Shown here: piece by piece, positions 45,046 to 54,170 of the stretch | Numbering within the stretch: position 1 is the first letter of the stretch | How the letters are laid out: each line of letters begins with the position of its first letter | Source: Algoriphagus limi | GTDB lineage: Bacteria; Bacteroidota; Bacteroidia; Cytophagales; Cyclobacteriaceae | Assembly (NCBI RefSeq): GCF_024919275.1 | Contig: NZ_JANWGH010000002.1 | Location: 248,001 to 312,000, forward strand | DNA: 64,000 nucleotides | Reading direction: 5' to 3' | The notes under the pieces: model-generated | The model's database searches: none | What the model was told of the DNA's origin: nothing | Seen by the model: the letters and a program-made list of their open reading frames with translations, nothing else | Program-made: the position numbers and the translations under genes

Positions 45046-45639
45046 TTAGATCTTTTCTAATACTAACCCAAAATTGACGCTGATCGAGTTTTGTACCTTC
45101 ACAGCTCCCAAAAATTTAACAGGAGGATCGATTTGAAAATCTTTAAACGTAACCTCTTGGGATCCCTTTAGTAGCGTTTTGCCGTCTTCTTCTTTGAATA
45201 ATTTGCAGGAAATAGGGAATCTTCTGCACACTCCGGCAAGGGTGATTTCCACATTACCAGTTAAGCTTTCCTGTGGAGTTCCGAGATTCTTTCGGACTAA
45301 ATCTAAAAATCGAACGCGGATTTCCGGATGCTCTTCGGCTCGAACAGTCTCGTGAAAATCCTTGGTCATGATGCGGTTGAAACAATCGAAGCTATCAGAG
45401 GATAACACAACCTCCCCGGACCATACCGCATATTTCTGTTCAGGGAAGAGAATCTCAGTCAACACATCTTTTCCTGAATATTTAAATGACTGACATTCGA
45501 AGGTATTAATATTGGTTTTCCCAACTATGACAACTTCACTTTCTGACGCAACCTTCCACTGATTTTCTTCCATAGTTTCCTTGGGCATACTTCCCAAGTA
45601 AACTACCAATCCGAGAAAAATATATAGTAAGGTTTTCAT
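45046..45639 (-). CDS. YceI-family protein, copy 1
   Basis: YceI proteins are secreted lipocalin-like barrels, in studied cases binding isoprenoid chains such as polyprenyl or quinone-like lipids. Using the ATG at 45639 the product has 197 residues with a hydrophobic signal (MKTLLYIFLGLVVYLG); the longer frame starts at a GTG that lies inside the upstream hairpin and is less likely. Seen are the domain marks INTFECQSFKY, the middle MTKDFHETVRAEEHPEIRVRFLDL and the end VTFKDFQIDPPVKFLGAVKVQNSISVNF (in parts). It shares only the general pattern with the YceI gene at 47011, with a porin gene between them. Confidence 0.85.
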   Translation of the reverse strand: MKTLLYIFLGLVVYLGSMPKETMEENQWKVASESEVVIVGKTNINTFECQSFKYSGKDVLTEILFPEQKYAVWSGEVVLSSDSFDCFNRIMTKDFHETVRAEEHPEIRVRFLDLVRKNLGTPQESLTGNVEITLAGVCRRFPISCKLFKEEDGKTLLKGSQEVTFKDFQIDPPVKFLGAVKVQNSISVNFGLVLEKI

Positions 45640-45654
45640 ATCAAAAGCAAGTTG

Positions 45655-45683
45655 AAAAGCTGGCACCTTTCATCAGTGCCAGC
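45655..45683 (-). terminator. Hairpin between the porin and YceI genes
   Basis: Arms GCTGGCAC and GTGCCAGC (45659-45666, 45676-45683) pair perfectly. Read on the minus strand it lies 32 bases after the porin stop and is followed by TTTT and then by the YceI start 20 bases on. It is a terminator with a short T-run or a processing site that separates expression levels. Confidence 0.6.
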
Positions 45684-45715
45684 CTTAAATATACCTAATT
45701 TTGACTTTCTATCAA

Positions 45716-46990
45716 TTAGAAGCTAATAGCCGCTTCAAGGTTAACTCCCTTAAACTGACCACCATTGTACTTGTCATCAGTTGCAAATCCAGACTTATAT
45801 TGCTGATTCACATATTCCAATTTGATAAGGACATTGTTGGTCATAAACCAGCCTCCACCGATATTAGTACGGGTAATTTTCAAGTCGGCAGCATCCTCTG
45901 TTGCATTTCCTGTTACAGAATTGTATCGAGCACCTAGGTAGAACTGTTCCATAGCTCCGAATCGATACAAGGCTTCCCCTGCTACTTGGGTAAATTGACC
46001 ATTTCCTTGGTCTTCAGAGTTATTAGCGATTTCATAGATACCAAAGAACTCAAACCCGGAAACTTTCAAGAATGGGTTGAACTGAATCGCAGACACTTGC
46101 TTGAATCGTGGGTTGAACCGACCTTCGAAGTCACTTACTCTACTTGCATCCACTTCTTCCATGATTTTGTAGTAGCGAGATCCAGCCCGGTCACCACCGA
46201 AGAGATAAGTACCGGTAGTTGTACCATTATTTATATACCAAGAACCTGTCAAACGGAAGCGTACATCATCATTAAACTGCTTGTCGAAACCTAACTTTCC
46301 GTAGAATGATGCCTTATTGTCAGAATTGTTGTTAACGACTACACTTTGATTCAATTTACCGTTAGTAAGACCGATCACACCAATGAACCCGTTTTTTTGG
46401 ATAGTCAATTCTCCAAAGGCTTCAGTTGAAAACGCATCCATGATATAGTTACCAATGAAAGGGTTGAAAATCACGCGTGCGTTATCGGATCTCCGGAAGT
46501 GTGCGTCACCATAGTTGAACTCATCCAAACCTACCGTAATTGTGGCTACGCTCATGAATCCTTCCAAGAATCCAGGGCTGATGAAGTCCAATTTGTCAAT
46601 CTGCATGTGACCACCTTTTACCCAAGCTTCATTGTGGTGCTTGGAGGAAAGGTATGTTCTCAAGTGCAAGCGAAGACCATCCGCCAATTGAGTGTTGATG
46701 TTCAAGTTGGCAGTAGGTAAGTTGACATTAGATCCAAGATCAACCAAATTATTCAAGGAATTAGACTGATTCAATGACTGGAATTGAAGAGCGAAGTCTC
46801 CACCAACAAACACCTTCACTTTTTCGAATGTGCTAGTAGTTTCCTTTGGCGTTTCAAAGACATTCAGTCCTCTCTTGTCATTTGCTCTGAAATACTGAAG
46901 CTTATCAGATTCACTTTCTTGAGCAAGAGTTGTTGATACGGCTGCGAGAGCAAAGATGCCCACATGCAACCAAGTAAGTAGCTTTTTCAT
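45716..46990 (-). CDS. Outer-membrane beta-barrel porin-like protein
   Basis: The 424-residue product has a signal peptide (1-23, STTLAQ), a short linker, and then a barrel of alternating strands: VFVGGDFALQFQSL, GLRLHLRTYLSSKHHNEAW, FLEGFMSVATITVG, and an ending FKGVNLEAAISF with terminal Phe. It resembles OprO/OprP-like or other DUF-porins of Bacteroidota, but the substrate cannot be told. It is encoded between two YceI genes on the same strand: the downstream YceI gene (45639) follows a hairpin, and the upstream YceI gene ends 20 bases before the porin start at 46990. This linked arrangement suggests one envelope-related function. Confidence 0.75.
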   Translation of the reverse strand: MKKLLTWLHVGIFALAAVSTTLAQESESDKLQYFRANDKRGLNVFETPKETTSTFEKVKVFVGGDFALQFQSLNQSNSLNNLVDLGSNVNLPTANLNINTQLADGLRLHLRTYLSSKHHNEAWVKGGHMQIDKLDFISPGFLEGFMSVATITVGLDEFNYGDAHFRRSDNARVIFNPFIGNYIMDAFSTEAFGELTIQKNGFIGVIGLTNGKLNQSVVVNNNSDNKASFYGKLGFDKQFNDDVRFRLTGSWYINNGTTTGTYLFGGDRAGSRYYKIMEEVDASRVSDFEGRFNPRFKQVSAIQFNPFLKVSGFEFFGIYEIANNSEDQGNGQFTQVAGEALYRFGAMEQFYLGARYNSVTGNATEDAADLKITRTNIGGGWFMTNNVLIKLEYVNQQYKSGFATDDKYNGGQFKGVNLEAAISF

Positions 46991-47010
46991 AGTAAAAAGG
47001 ATTAAAAGGG

Positions 47011-47589
47011 TTAATTTTTCAATGAGTAAGTGGTATTAAAGCTCAAGGTGAGCTCGTTACCAGTTTTGATGGTTCCAAACACTGCTGTGGGTGGTTCCAA
47101 GGAAAATTGTTCAAATGTGATATCTTGTTTTCCTAGGAAAATGACATTATCTCCTTTAACTGTATAGGACACATCAAGAGTGATTTCCCGAACATTTCCA
47201 GCAAGATTTAATTTACCTCTCGCCTTGATTCCTGTAGGAGTCAATTGCTCTACTTTTGTGAGTTGGAAAGTGATTTTTGGAAAATCATCTGCCTTGATCG
47301 CTTCATAGGCATTCTTGTCCATGGAAGACTTGCCACTTTTAAGGGCTTTTGTTTCCAGAATTAAATTAAGTGACTGGATTTCTGCGATTTTTCCATTTTC
47401 CACTTTCAAGATTGCCTGTCCTGCAACTCCATTTTCCGCAACCATATCCCAGTCATGTAAGGTGGATGTCCCTGAAACTTTCAATTCGGCTACATCACTA
47501 ACTTTGAAAGTTTGCTGAGCCATCGATTGGCTCAAATTAAATCCTAGTAGGAAGGCTAGAATTACTGATAATGTGCTTAGTTTTTTCAT
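47011..47589 (-). CDS. YceI-family protein, copy 2
   Basis: The frame is open from 47688, but the ATG at 47589 gives a clean signal peptide MKKLSTLSVILAFLLGFN (SQSMAQ), so it is used; 192 residues. It is a YceI lipocalin-like barrel: VSGTSTLHDWDMVAENG, the middle KNAYEAIKADDFPKITFQLT, and IKTGNELTLSFNT at the end. It heads the minus-strand cluster YceI, porin, YceI; 34-41 bases before it lies a good -7 box, and a Crp-like palindrome is further upstream, so regulated transcription is likely. Confidence 0.9.
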   Translation of the reverse strand: MKKLSTLSVILAFLLGFNLSQSMAQQTFKVSDVAELKVSGTSTLHDWDMVAENGVAGQAILKVENGKIAEIQSLNLILETKALKSGKSSMDKNAYEAIKADDFPKITFQLTKVEQLTPTGIKARGKLNLAGNVREITLDVSYTVKGDNVIFLGKQDITFEQFSLEPPTAVFGTIKTGNELTLSFNTTYSLKN

Positions 47590-47622
47590 AAGATTAAAAG
47601 GTTTTATCCGCTTTGGATGATT

Positions 47623-47630
47623 CAAAAGTA
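47623..47630 (-). promoter_or_regulatory. -7 element of the YceI-porin-YceI promoter
   Basis: Minus strand TACTTTTG matches TAnnTTTG exactly; transcription would begin near 47616. No matching -33 TTTG is seen at 18-21 bases, as expected for an activator-dependent promoter. Confidence 0.5.
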
Positions 47631-47674
47631 GAGGACAAAAGCTTAGCGAGTCGTGACAAGAGTTAACCCAAAAA

Positions 47675-47688
47675 GTGACTTTTATCAC
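47675..47688. promoter_or_regulatory. Crp/Fnr-like palindrome
   Basis: GTGACTTTTATCAC fits GTGA-N6-TCAC, the core of the Crp/Fnr-family site. Its centre lies about 65 bases upstream of the estimated YceI transcription start. Confidence 0.45.
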
Positions 47689-48006
47689 ATATGAAACTGG
47701 TGTTCTGTCATTTTGCGATTCGTAATTATATTTTGAACAAAAACTAATTCAGAATCCTTTTCAGAATATTATTAATATTTTTTAAAGAATTTCAATCTTA
47801 TATTTTTTTAATTTGATAGTTTATAAAAATTACTATTGAATTTTCCGGCAATTCCTCCTCCCGGTTTTGATTCGCTAGGAACTGATCAACATCATCAAAA
47901 AATTCTGAACCAATCCTTCCTTGGCTTGTTGTTCCTATTGGCACTTCAATCCCTTTTGGTTGAATAATTTCTTACCTTCGCCATTTAAAATTGCCAAGTC
48001 TAGTTT

Positions 48007-50847
48007 ATGAGCCAAGTCACTGCCTCGCAGGAAGAATTCATTGAAATTTTTGGAGCACGGGAGCACAACCTAAAGAATTTGGATGTGAGGATCCCACGCA
48101 ATCAATTGGTGGTTGTCACAGGATTAAGTGGAAGCGGAAAAAGCTCCTTGGCTTTTGACACCATCTATGCAGAAGGTCAGCGACGCTACCTGGAGAGCTT
48201 CTCTGCTTACGCCCGGTCATTTTTGGGCGGAATGGAGCGTCCTGATGTAGATAAAATCAATGGACTTTCTCCTGTTATTGCCATTGAGCAAAAGACTACC
48301 TCTAAAAACCCGCGGTCTACCGTGGGTACGGTTACGGAGATTTATGACTTTATGCGCTTGCTCTATGCTCGAGCAGGGGAAGCTTTTTCCTATCTGACAG
48401 GGAATAAAATGATCCGTCAGACGGAAGATCAGATTATCGAGCAGCTTTTTTCAAAATTCTCCGGTAAGAAACTTTACCTTCTCGCTCCAGTCGTAAAAGG
48501 TAGAAAAGGGCATTATCGTGAACTTTTTGAGCAAATCCGAAAGATGGGATTTTCGAAAGTTCGGATAGATGGTGTGGTAATGGAGATGGTCCCCAAAATG
48601 CAAGTGGACCGATATAAAATCCACGACATTGAAATCGTCATTGACCGAATTGTGGCTGATGAAGCAGACCGTTATAGGATTACCCAATCCATCAAATCTG
48701 CTTTGCAGCACGGAAAAGGCGTTATGATGGTCCGCGATGAGGAAGGCCAGATTCATCATTTTTCCAAATACCTGATGGATCCGGAGACAGGGCTTTCCTA
48801 TGATGAGCCAGCTCCCAATCTTTTTTCTTTCAATAGTCCCTATGGAGCCTGCCCAACTTGTAATGGCTTAGGTATCACCGAGGAGATCACCAAAGAAAGC
48901 ATCATTCCTGATCCTAGTTTAAGCATTACCCGTGGGGGGATCGCTCCACTTGGGGAGTACCGTGATATTTGGATCTTCAAAAAAATCGATGCGATTCTCA
49001 AGCACTATAAGTGCAGCATGAGTACCCCTATCGGAAAACTTCCCGAAAAGGTTGTCGATGTGCTTCTGTACGGTTCGCAGGTGGAAGTGGCAGTAGATTC
49101 TGTCAAATATCCGGGAACTAAGTGGCATACTACTTTTGAAGGAATCATCAATTTCCTGCAAAAACATCAAGAAGGAAGCTCTGAAAAAGTTCAGGAATGG
49201 GTTTCTGAATTTACTGTTACCAAAACCTGTCCAGATTGTGAAGGATATCGCCTAAAAAAGGAGGCTCTGCACTTCAAGATTGACGATACTCACATCGGGG
49301 AATTGGCCATGACGAATATCCGGGACTTGGGTAGATGGTTTGAAGGACTCGAGGAAAGGCTAAATGAAAAACAGCAGGTTATCGCTGCCGAGGTTTTGAA
49401 GGAAATCCGTAAGCGAATCGGTTTCTTGCTCGATATAGGGTTGGATTATTTGACACTAAATCGTCCTTTGAGGACTCTTTCCGGAGGAGAAGCACAACGA
49501 ATTCGTTTGGCTACGCAGATCGGAACGCAACTAGTCGGAGTTCTTTACATATTGGATGAGCCTAGCATCGGGTTACATCAGCGAGATAATGTCAAATTGA
49601 TCAAGGCCCTCCAAAGCTTGCGTGACTTGGGAAATTCTGTCCTCGTAGTGGAGCATGACAAGGACATGATGCTGGAATCAGATTTCGTCTTGGATATGGG
49701 GCCAGGCGCTGGCCGACACGGCGGACATGTAGTGGCTCAAGGCCATCCAAAAGATATCTTGAAACAGGGTGGCGTCACAGCCGATTACCTCAAAGGTAAA
49801 CTAGGCTTACCTATTCCGGAGGAACGAAGAAAAGGAAAGGGTCTTTCCTTAGAATTGGAAGGGGCAACTGGAAACAATCTTAAAAATGTCAATTTAAGCA
49901 TCCCGCTTGGGACCTTGACCTTGATTACAGGTGTTTCTGGAAGTGGAAAAAGTACCCTGATCCATGAAACCTTATATCCGATCCTAAGGCAACATTTTTA
50001 CAGTTCCAAAAAAGAACCTATGCCATACTCCAAGATTTCTGGCTTGGAACATTTGGATAAAGTGATCGAAGTAGATCAATCTCCGATTGGACGAACTCCA
50101 CGATCCAATCCAGCTACCTATACAGGCGTTTTCTCAGATATTCGGGCACTCTTTACAGAATTGCCGGAAGCAAAAATTAGGGGATACAAACCGGGTCGCT
50201 TTTCCTTCAATGTGAAAGGAGGACGCTGTGAGGACTGTGAAGGAGCCGGCATGAAACTCATCGAAATGGATTTCCTTCCGGATGTGCATATTCCCTGCGA
50301 AACCTGTAAGGGCAAACGCTACAATCGGGAAACCTTGGAAGTTCGATTTAAAGGAAAGTCTATTTCTGATGTCTTGGAAATGACCGTGGAACAGGCAGTG
50401 GAATTCTTCGAAAACCAACCTAAAATCCTTCGGAAAATCAAAACCCTGAACGATGTGGGCCTGGGGTACATCACCTTAGGTCAGCATGCGACCACCCTTT
50501 CCGGAGGAGAGGCTCAGCGGGTGAAATTAGCTACCGAATTGTCCAAAAAGGATACCGGGAAAACCTTCTATATTTTGGATGAGCCGACCACTGGACTTCA
50601 CTTCCAAGATATCGAGCTCCTGATGAATGTCTTGCAAAAGCTAGTGGACAAGGGAAATACTGTCCTAATTATCGAGCACAATCTAGACGTGATCAAAGTG
50701 GCTGACTATATCGTGGATTTGGGGCCGGAAGGCGGAGATCAAGGCGGACAAATTATAATAGAAGGAACTCCAGAAAAAGTCGCCGCTAATTCCAAAAGTC
50801 ACACTGGAAAATTCCTGAAGATGGAATTAAATCCGCGAAAGGGGTGA
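48007..50847 (+). CDS. uvrA: UvrABC excinuclease subunit A
   Basis: UvrA is the ABC-type damage sensor of nucleotide excision repair. The 946-residue product has two ATPase cassettes, each split: Walker A GLSGSGKSSLAFDT near residue 34 and GVSGSGKST near 640, signatures LSGGEAQRIRLA (about 490) and LSGGEAQRVKLA (about 830), and DEPS/DEPT Walker B ends. Zinc-binding Cys pairs are seen as CPTCNG/CPDCEG and CEDCEG/CETCKG. The length is normal. It follows a 417-base intergenic region and is 72 bases before the kinase gene. Confidence 0.98.
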   Translation: MSQVTASQEEFIEIFGAREHNLKNLDVRIPRNQLVVVTGLSGSGKSSLAFDTIYAEGQRRYLESFSAYARSFLGGMERPDVDKINGLSPVIAIEQKTTSKNPRSTVGTVTEIYDFMRLLYARAGEAFSYLTGNKMIRQTEDQIIEQLFSKFSGKKLYLLAPVVKGRKGHYRELFEQIRKMGFSKVRIDGVVMEMVPKMQVDRYKIHDIEIVIDRIVADEADRYRITQSIKSALQHGKGVMMVRDEEGQIHHFSKYLMDPETGLSYDEPAPNLFSFNSPYGACPTCNGLGITEEITKESIIPDPSLSITRGGIAPLGEYRDIWIFKKIDAILKHYKCSMSTPIGKLPEKVVDVLLYGSQVEVAVDSVKYPGTKWHTTFEGIINFLQKHQEGSSEKVQEWVSEFTVTKTCPDCEGYRLKKEALHFKIDDTHIGELAMTNIRDLGRWFEGLEERLNEKQQVIAAEVLKEIRKRIGFLLDIGLDYLTLNRPLRTLSGGEAQRIRLATQIGTQLVGVLYILDEPSIGLHQRDNVKLIKALQSLRDLGNSVLVVEHDKDMMLESDFVLDMGPGAGRHGGHVVAQGHPKDILKQGGVTADYLKGKLGLPIPEERRKGKGLSLELEGATGNNLKNVNLSIPLGTLTLITGVSGSGKSTLIHETLYPILRQHFYSSKKEPMPYSKISGLEHLDKVIEVDQSPIGRTPRSNPATYTGVFSDIRALFTELPEAKIRGYKPGRFSFNVKGGRCEDCEGAGMKLIEMDFLPDVHIPCETCKGKRYNRETLEVRFKGKSISDVLEMTVEQAVEFFENQPKILRKIKTLNDVGLGYITLGQHATTLSGGEAQRVKLATELSKKDTGKTFYILDEPTTGLHFQDIELLMNVLQKLVDKGNTVLIIEHNLDVIKVADYIVDLGPEGGDQGGQIIIEGTPEKVAANSKSHTGKFLKMELNPRKG

Positions 50848-50919
50848 CAATCAGTAGAAATGTCCTTTTATCAAAATCTAAAAAGTAGCTTCAGCCTCTT
50901 CCTTTATATTTAAGGTTCG

Positions 50920-51978
50920 ATGAACCGCAATCAATTATACTGGCTCTTACAAATTCTCGGATGGGGAAGTATTGCTTTGGTGCAGATCGCACTGGCTTCG
51001 CTTTCTCCTACGGGCATTGCCCCTGTCCAAATTTGGGCCCTGATTGTTTTGGCCCAGTTCAATTTAGGGGCCACTCATTTCCTTCGCTTTATCGTCAAGC
51101 GCTACAATTGGTTTAAGCTGAAGATTCCCCAGTTACTATTCCAATCCATTTTGGCCATGTTGGCTCTGAGCTTTGTGAATATCGGCGCTCAGATTCTAAT
51201 CAACTTGGCTTTTGGCACCCTAAACCCTGAAGAGGACTTTCAAATACTTGTAATTCTGGCAAACCTATTCATCGCATTCCTTTTCTATGTGATGTGGTTT
51301 TTGCTCTATTTCCTTTTCCACTTTTTGGACAATTACAACACCTCTTTAAAGTATGAGGCCAAAATCAACCAAATCCGACTCAATCATTTAAAAAGTCAAC
51401 TGAATCCCCACTTTATCTTTAATGCCCTTAACTCCGTAAGAGCATTGGTAGATGAGGATCCAACTAAGGCAAAAAACGCCATCACCCGTATATCCAACAT
51501 TCTCCGCTTTTCCTTGATGATGGATAAAAAACAAACCATTGATTTTGAGGACGAGCTTAATACGGTAAAGGATTACCTCATGCTGGAATCCATCCGCTTT
51601 GAGGAGCGCCTAAAAGTCATTTATAGGATAGAGGATGAGGCTTTTTCCTATAAAATCCCTCCCATGATGCTTCAAACTATTGTGGAAAATGCGATCAAGC
51701 ACGGCATCTCCAATCTGGTTAAAGGCGGCATCATTGAAATCAAATGCCGGGAAGGACTGGAAGATGATTTGTATATTCAGGTGAAAAACAGCGGACACTT
51801 GGCTGTACCACCTAGCTTGAAGCCTACTGCCGATGGAGGCCACGGACTGAGCAATACAGTACAACGCCTCAAGCTGATCTATGGAGATCGGGCCAGTTTT
51901 CGGATATTTAACTCCGAAAACGAATTTGTAATCACAGAAATCAAAATACCCAAACAAAGGGTTACCTTAGAACAATAA
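50920..51978 (+). CDS. LytS-type sensor histidine kinase
   Basis: This 352-residue kinase has four N-terminal membrane helices (about 8-135), a coiled-coil linker and a His_kinase domain (PF06580 type) with the phosphoacceptor His164 in SQLNPHFIFNALNS, and an ATPase domain with IVENAIKHGI and GGHGLSNTVQRL. It lacks a periplasmic sensor domain, so the signal is probably sensed in the membrane. The adjacent LytTR regulator gene starts 11 bases after its end, a classic pair. Confidence 0.93.
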   Translation: MNRNQLYWLLQILGWGSIALVQIALASLSPTGIAPVQIWALIVLAQFNLGATHFLRFIVKRYNWFKLKIPQLLFQSILAMLALSFVNIGAQILINLAFGTLNPEEDFQILVILANLFIAFLFYVMWFLLYFLFHFLDNYNTSLKYEAKINQIRLNHLKSQLNPHFIFNALNSVRALVDEDPTKAKNAITRISNILRFSLMMDKKQTIDFEDELNTVKDYLMLESIRFEERLKVIYRIEDEAFSYKIPPMMLQTIVENAIKHGISNLVKGGIIEIKCREGLEDDLYIQVKNSGHLAVPPSLKPTADGGHGLSNTVQRLKLIYGDRASFRIFNSENEFVITEIKIPKQRVTLEQ

Positions 51979-51989
51979 AAAAACAAACT

Positions 51990-52724
51990 ATGCGAGCCAT
52001 TGTAATCGATGATGAAAGATTGGCGAGAAAAGAGCTGATCAACCTTCTCAACCAACTGGAAACAGTGGAAGTAGTAGGGGAAGCAGTAAACGTAGAGGAT
52101 GCCAAAGAAAAGATTGAACAACTCCAGCCGGATGTGATTTTCCTGGACATCCAAATGCCGGAAAAAACAGGTTTTGATCTCTTAGAAGAATTGGATGCTG
52201 TTCCTTACGTGATTTTCACGACGGCCTATGATGAATATGCCCTGAAGGCTTTTCAAGTCAATGCCCTGGATTACCTTTTGAAACCGATCGAGCCGAAGCG
52301 CTTGGAAGAAGCGATCGCCAAGCTTACCGGGAAAATCGAAAAACAGCAAAAAGCTGAAGCAGAGGCTCAAAGCACCAACTCCAAGAAACTAACTTTGGAC
52401 GATCAGGTATTTGTGAAGGATGGTGACCGATGCTGGTTTGTTCGCCTTGCTAATGTCAGACTCTTTGAATCTGACGGAAACTACATCAAGGTTTATTTCG
52501 ACAATTTCAAACCGATGATTCACAAATCCCTGAATGCTTTGGATGAGCGCTTGGATGAAAAGTCATTTTTTAGAGCGAGCCGAAAGCATATCATCAATTT
52601 AGGTTGGGTCGAAGGAATCGAACCTTGGTTTAACGGAGGATTGGTCGTAACTCTCAGAGGAGGAGACAGAATCGAAGTCAGCCGACGCCAAGCAGCCCGA
52701 TTTAAGGAAATGATGAGCCTCTAA
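51990..52724 (+). CDS. LytTR response regulator
   Basis: This 244-residue regulator has a receiver domain (about 1-120) with Asp53 in VIFLDIQMPEKTGF and the Lys in LLKPIEPKRLEEA, a short linker and a LytTR DNA-binding domain (about 140-240: NVRLFESDGNYIKVYF, FFRASRKHIINLGWVEGIEP, DRIEVSRRQAARFKE). It is the partner of the kinase encoded upstream. Regulated genes are not shown by the sequence. Confidence 0.93.
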   Translation: MRAIVIDDERLARKELINLLNQLETVEVVGEAVNVEDAKEKIEQLQPDVIFLDIQMPEKTGFDLLEELDAVPYVIFTTAYDEYALKAFQVNALDYLLKPIEPKRLEEAIAKLTGKIEKQQKAEAEAQSTNSKKLTLDDQVFVKDGDRCWFVRLANVRLFESDGNYIKVYFDNFKPMIHKSLNALDERLDEKSFFRASRKHIINLGWVEGIEPWFNGGLVVTLRGGDRIEVSRRQAARFKEMMSL

Positions 52725-52846
52725 AAATATTTCATAGACAAAAAAAAGCATTTGATTTCCGAATTTTATTACTGAACTTAGGAACATCAAGGTTTTGATG
52801 TGATAGAAACCTTCTATTTTGTTCACTAAAGTTTGCTAATCAAGCT

Positions 52847-53602
52847 ATGAAAGAAGAGCGGATTCTCATCGTCGAAGACGATCCCAGTATCGCAGAGAAT
52901 ATCCAGGAAATACTTGAGCTCCTTGGATATGTCAACATAGATATCGCCAACTCGGCCAATCAGTGTATCAAGGTCATCAAGAAATACCGCCCCGACCTGA
53001 TATTCATGGATATCAAGTTAAAGGGCGACAAAGATGGTATTGAATTGGGCGAAATCGTCAAACAAATGGTAGATGCACCATTGGTTTTTGTGACCTCCTA
53101 CAGTGACCCCACTATCATCGAGCGAGCCAAGCGAATCGCCCCTGCCGGCTTTATCGTAAAGCCTTTCAATACGAATGATATTCATGCCATTGTAGAAATC
53201 GTCCTCTACAATAAGCGGACGAAACCTGCTGTGGAGGCGGCAGTGGTCAAAAACGGAAATGAAAGTCCATTCTTGGTAACTGATGCAGTCTTTATCAAAG
53301 CCGATAATGCTTTCGAGCGGGTGCCTTATGATGAAATTTATTATGTAGAGGCTAATGGAAATATGGTCACTATTTATACCAAAAATCGGGATTACAGTAT
53401 CCGGAAATCCATGAAAGAAATCGAGGAGATCTTACCTTCCCATTTGTTTTTGCGAGTTCAAAAATCCTTTATCGTTCACTTAGGACAGATCGAAAGCTTC
53501 AATACCAAAGACATCAATCTCAAGTCAGGAGCCGTGGTTCAGGTCGGAAGACAATACTACAACAGTTTCTTGGCGAAATTGAATACCATTACGGAAAGTT
53601 AA
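52847..53602 (+). CDS. LytTR response regulator (second, without own kinase)
   Basis: This 251-residue protein has a receiver domain with Asp55 in LIFMDIKLKGDKDG and Lys in FIVKPFNTND, and a LytTR domain (about 150-250: EIYYVEANGNMVTIYT, FLRVQKSFIVHLGQIES, VVQVGRQYYNSFLAKLN). The receiver resembles the type with the long KGDKDG loop seen in regulators linked to PAS kinases. It lies 122 bases after the first regulator and has no kinase of its own beside it; the LytS-type kinase might serve both. It is followed by a strong terminator. Confidence 0.92.
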   Translation: MKEERILIVEDDPSIAENIQEILELLGYVNIDIANSANQCIKVIKKYRPDLIFMDIKLKGDKDGIELGEIVKQMVDAPLVFVTSYSDPTIIERAKRIAPAGFIVKPFNTNDIHAIVEIVLYNKRTKPAVEAAVVKNGNESPFLVTDAVFIKADNAFERVPYDEIYYVEANGNMVTIYTKNRDYSIRKSMKEIEEILPSHLFLRVQKSFIVHLGQIESFNTKDINLKSGAVVQVGRQYYNSFLAKLNTITES

Positions 53603-53628
53603 TTAATCACCCAATTAACGAATAAAGA

Positions 53629-53659
53629 ATCCTGCCTCGAGAGAAGCAGGATTTTTTTG
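53629..53659 (+). terminator. Intrinsic terminator after the second LytTR regulator
   Basis: ATCCTGC (53629-53635) and GCAGGAT (53646-53652) pair around ten bases, followed by six more T. Confidence 0.88.
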
Positions 53660-54170
53660 CAGTATTATGGTTTAACTCACGCTATAGGAGGGTTAAATCA
53701 ACAAAAGGAAATCACCGTCCAAGACTTTTTAAAAAGAAGAACAAAACCGAACCCGCTCTGGATTAAACTCCCTTTACTCGGAAAATAGATCAATTTTAAT
53801 GAAAATACCCTAAGCAAGGCATTTGACATCTCCCAAGAATATCTTTTATTGTAAAAATAAAATTTAGTGGGACTTTTGGGTAAAAAGCGTATCAATTGGT
53901 TATACAAATTTAAAGTAGGGAAGGCTATTTAGGTGAATTGCAACTGTAATACAAACCATGATCTTATTGGATCAAGATTAGCCTAGAAGTAAAACCACCG
54001 CAAGCAGCCTGTCGAAAACTAATTGATCCCTAAGGGCGTACACCTTTCCCGTAGGTCAAATCTTCATTTGACAAATTATGGAAAAATAAACGCCACAATT
54101 CTTAGGGCTTTATGGCGCTTAGCCACCCAAAACAGAACGCTATCCGCCATTTTATGGCGTAAATAAATAA
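53660..54170. other. Gene-poor region before the cassette
   Basis: No convincing gene. Visible structures: a hairpin GTCAAAT / ATTTGAC (54055-54061, 54066-54072), a perfect hairpin CGCCAT / ATGGCG (54145-54150, 54154-54159), another CGCCA / TGGCG (54091-54095, 54113-54117), and a direct repeat TTTATGGCG (54109-54117 and 54151-54159). It may be the remains of older cassettes. Confidence 0.5.

Larger units (their letters stand above)
47590..48006. other. Intergenic region between the YceI and uvrA genes
   Basis: Contains the YceI promoter elements listed separately (47623-47630, 47675-47688). The rest (about 47700-48000) is A/T-rich with no open frame. A possible uvrA -7 box TACCTTCG is at 47973-47980, with no good TTTG at the correct distance. 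Confidence 0.6.

Noticed and set aside
45640..45666. GTG start of YceI copy 1 at 45666
   Set aside because: The GTG lies inside the hairpin stem after the porin gene; the ATG at 45639 gives a proper signal sequence.
47590..47688. Extended frame before YceI copy 2
   Set aside because: It covers the likely promoter and Crp-like site; the ATG at 47589 begins a typical signal peptide.
47951..47980. uvrA promoter TTTG plus TACCTTCG
   Set aside because: The spacer is only 14 bases, too short for the consensus; kept as a remark only.
53698..53907. 69-codon minus-strand frame in the gene-poor region
   Set aside because: No family resemblance, no signal or domain and no terminator or promoter; probably chance.
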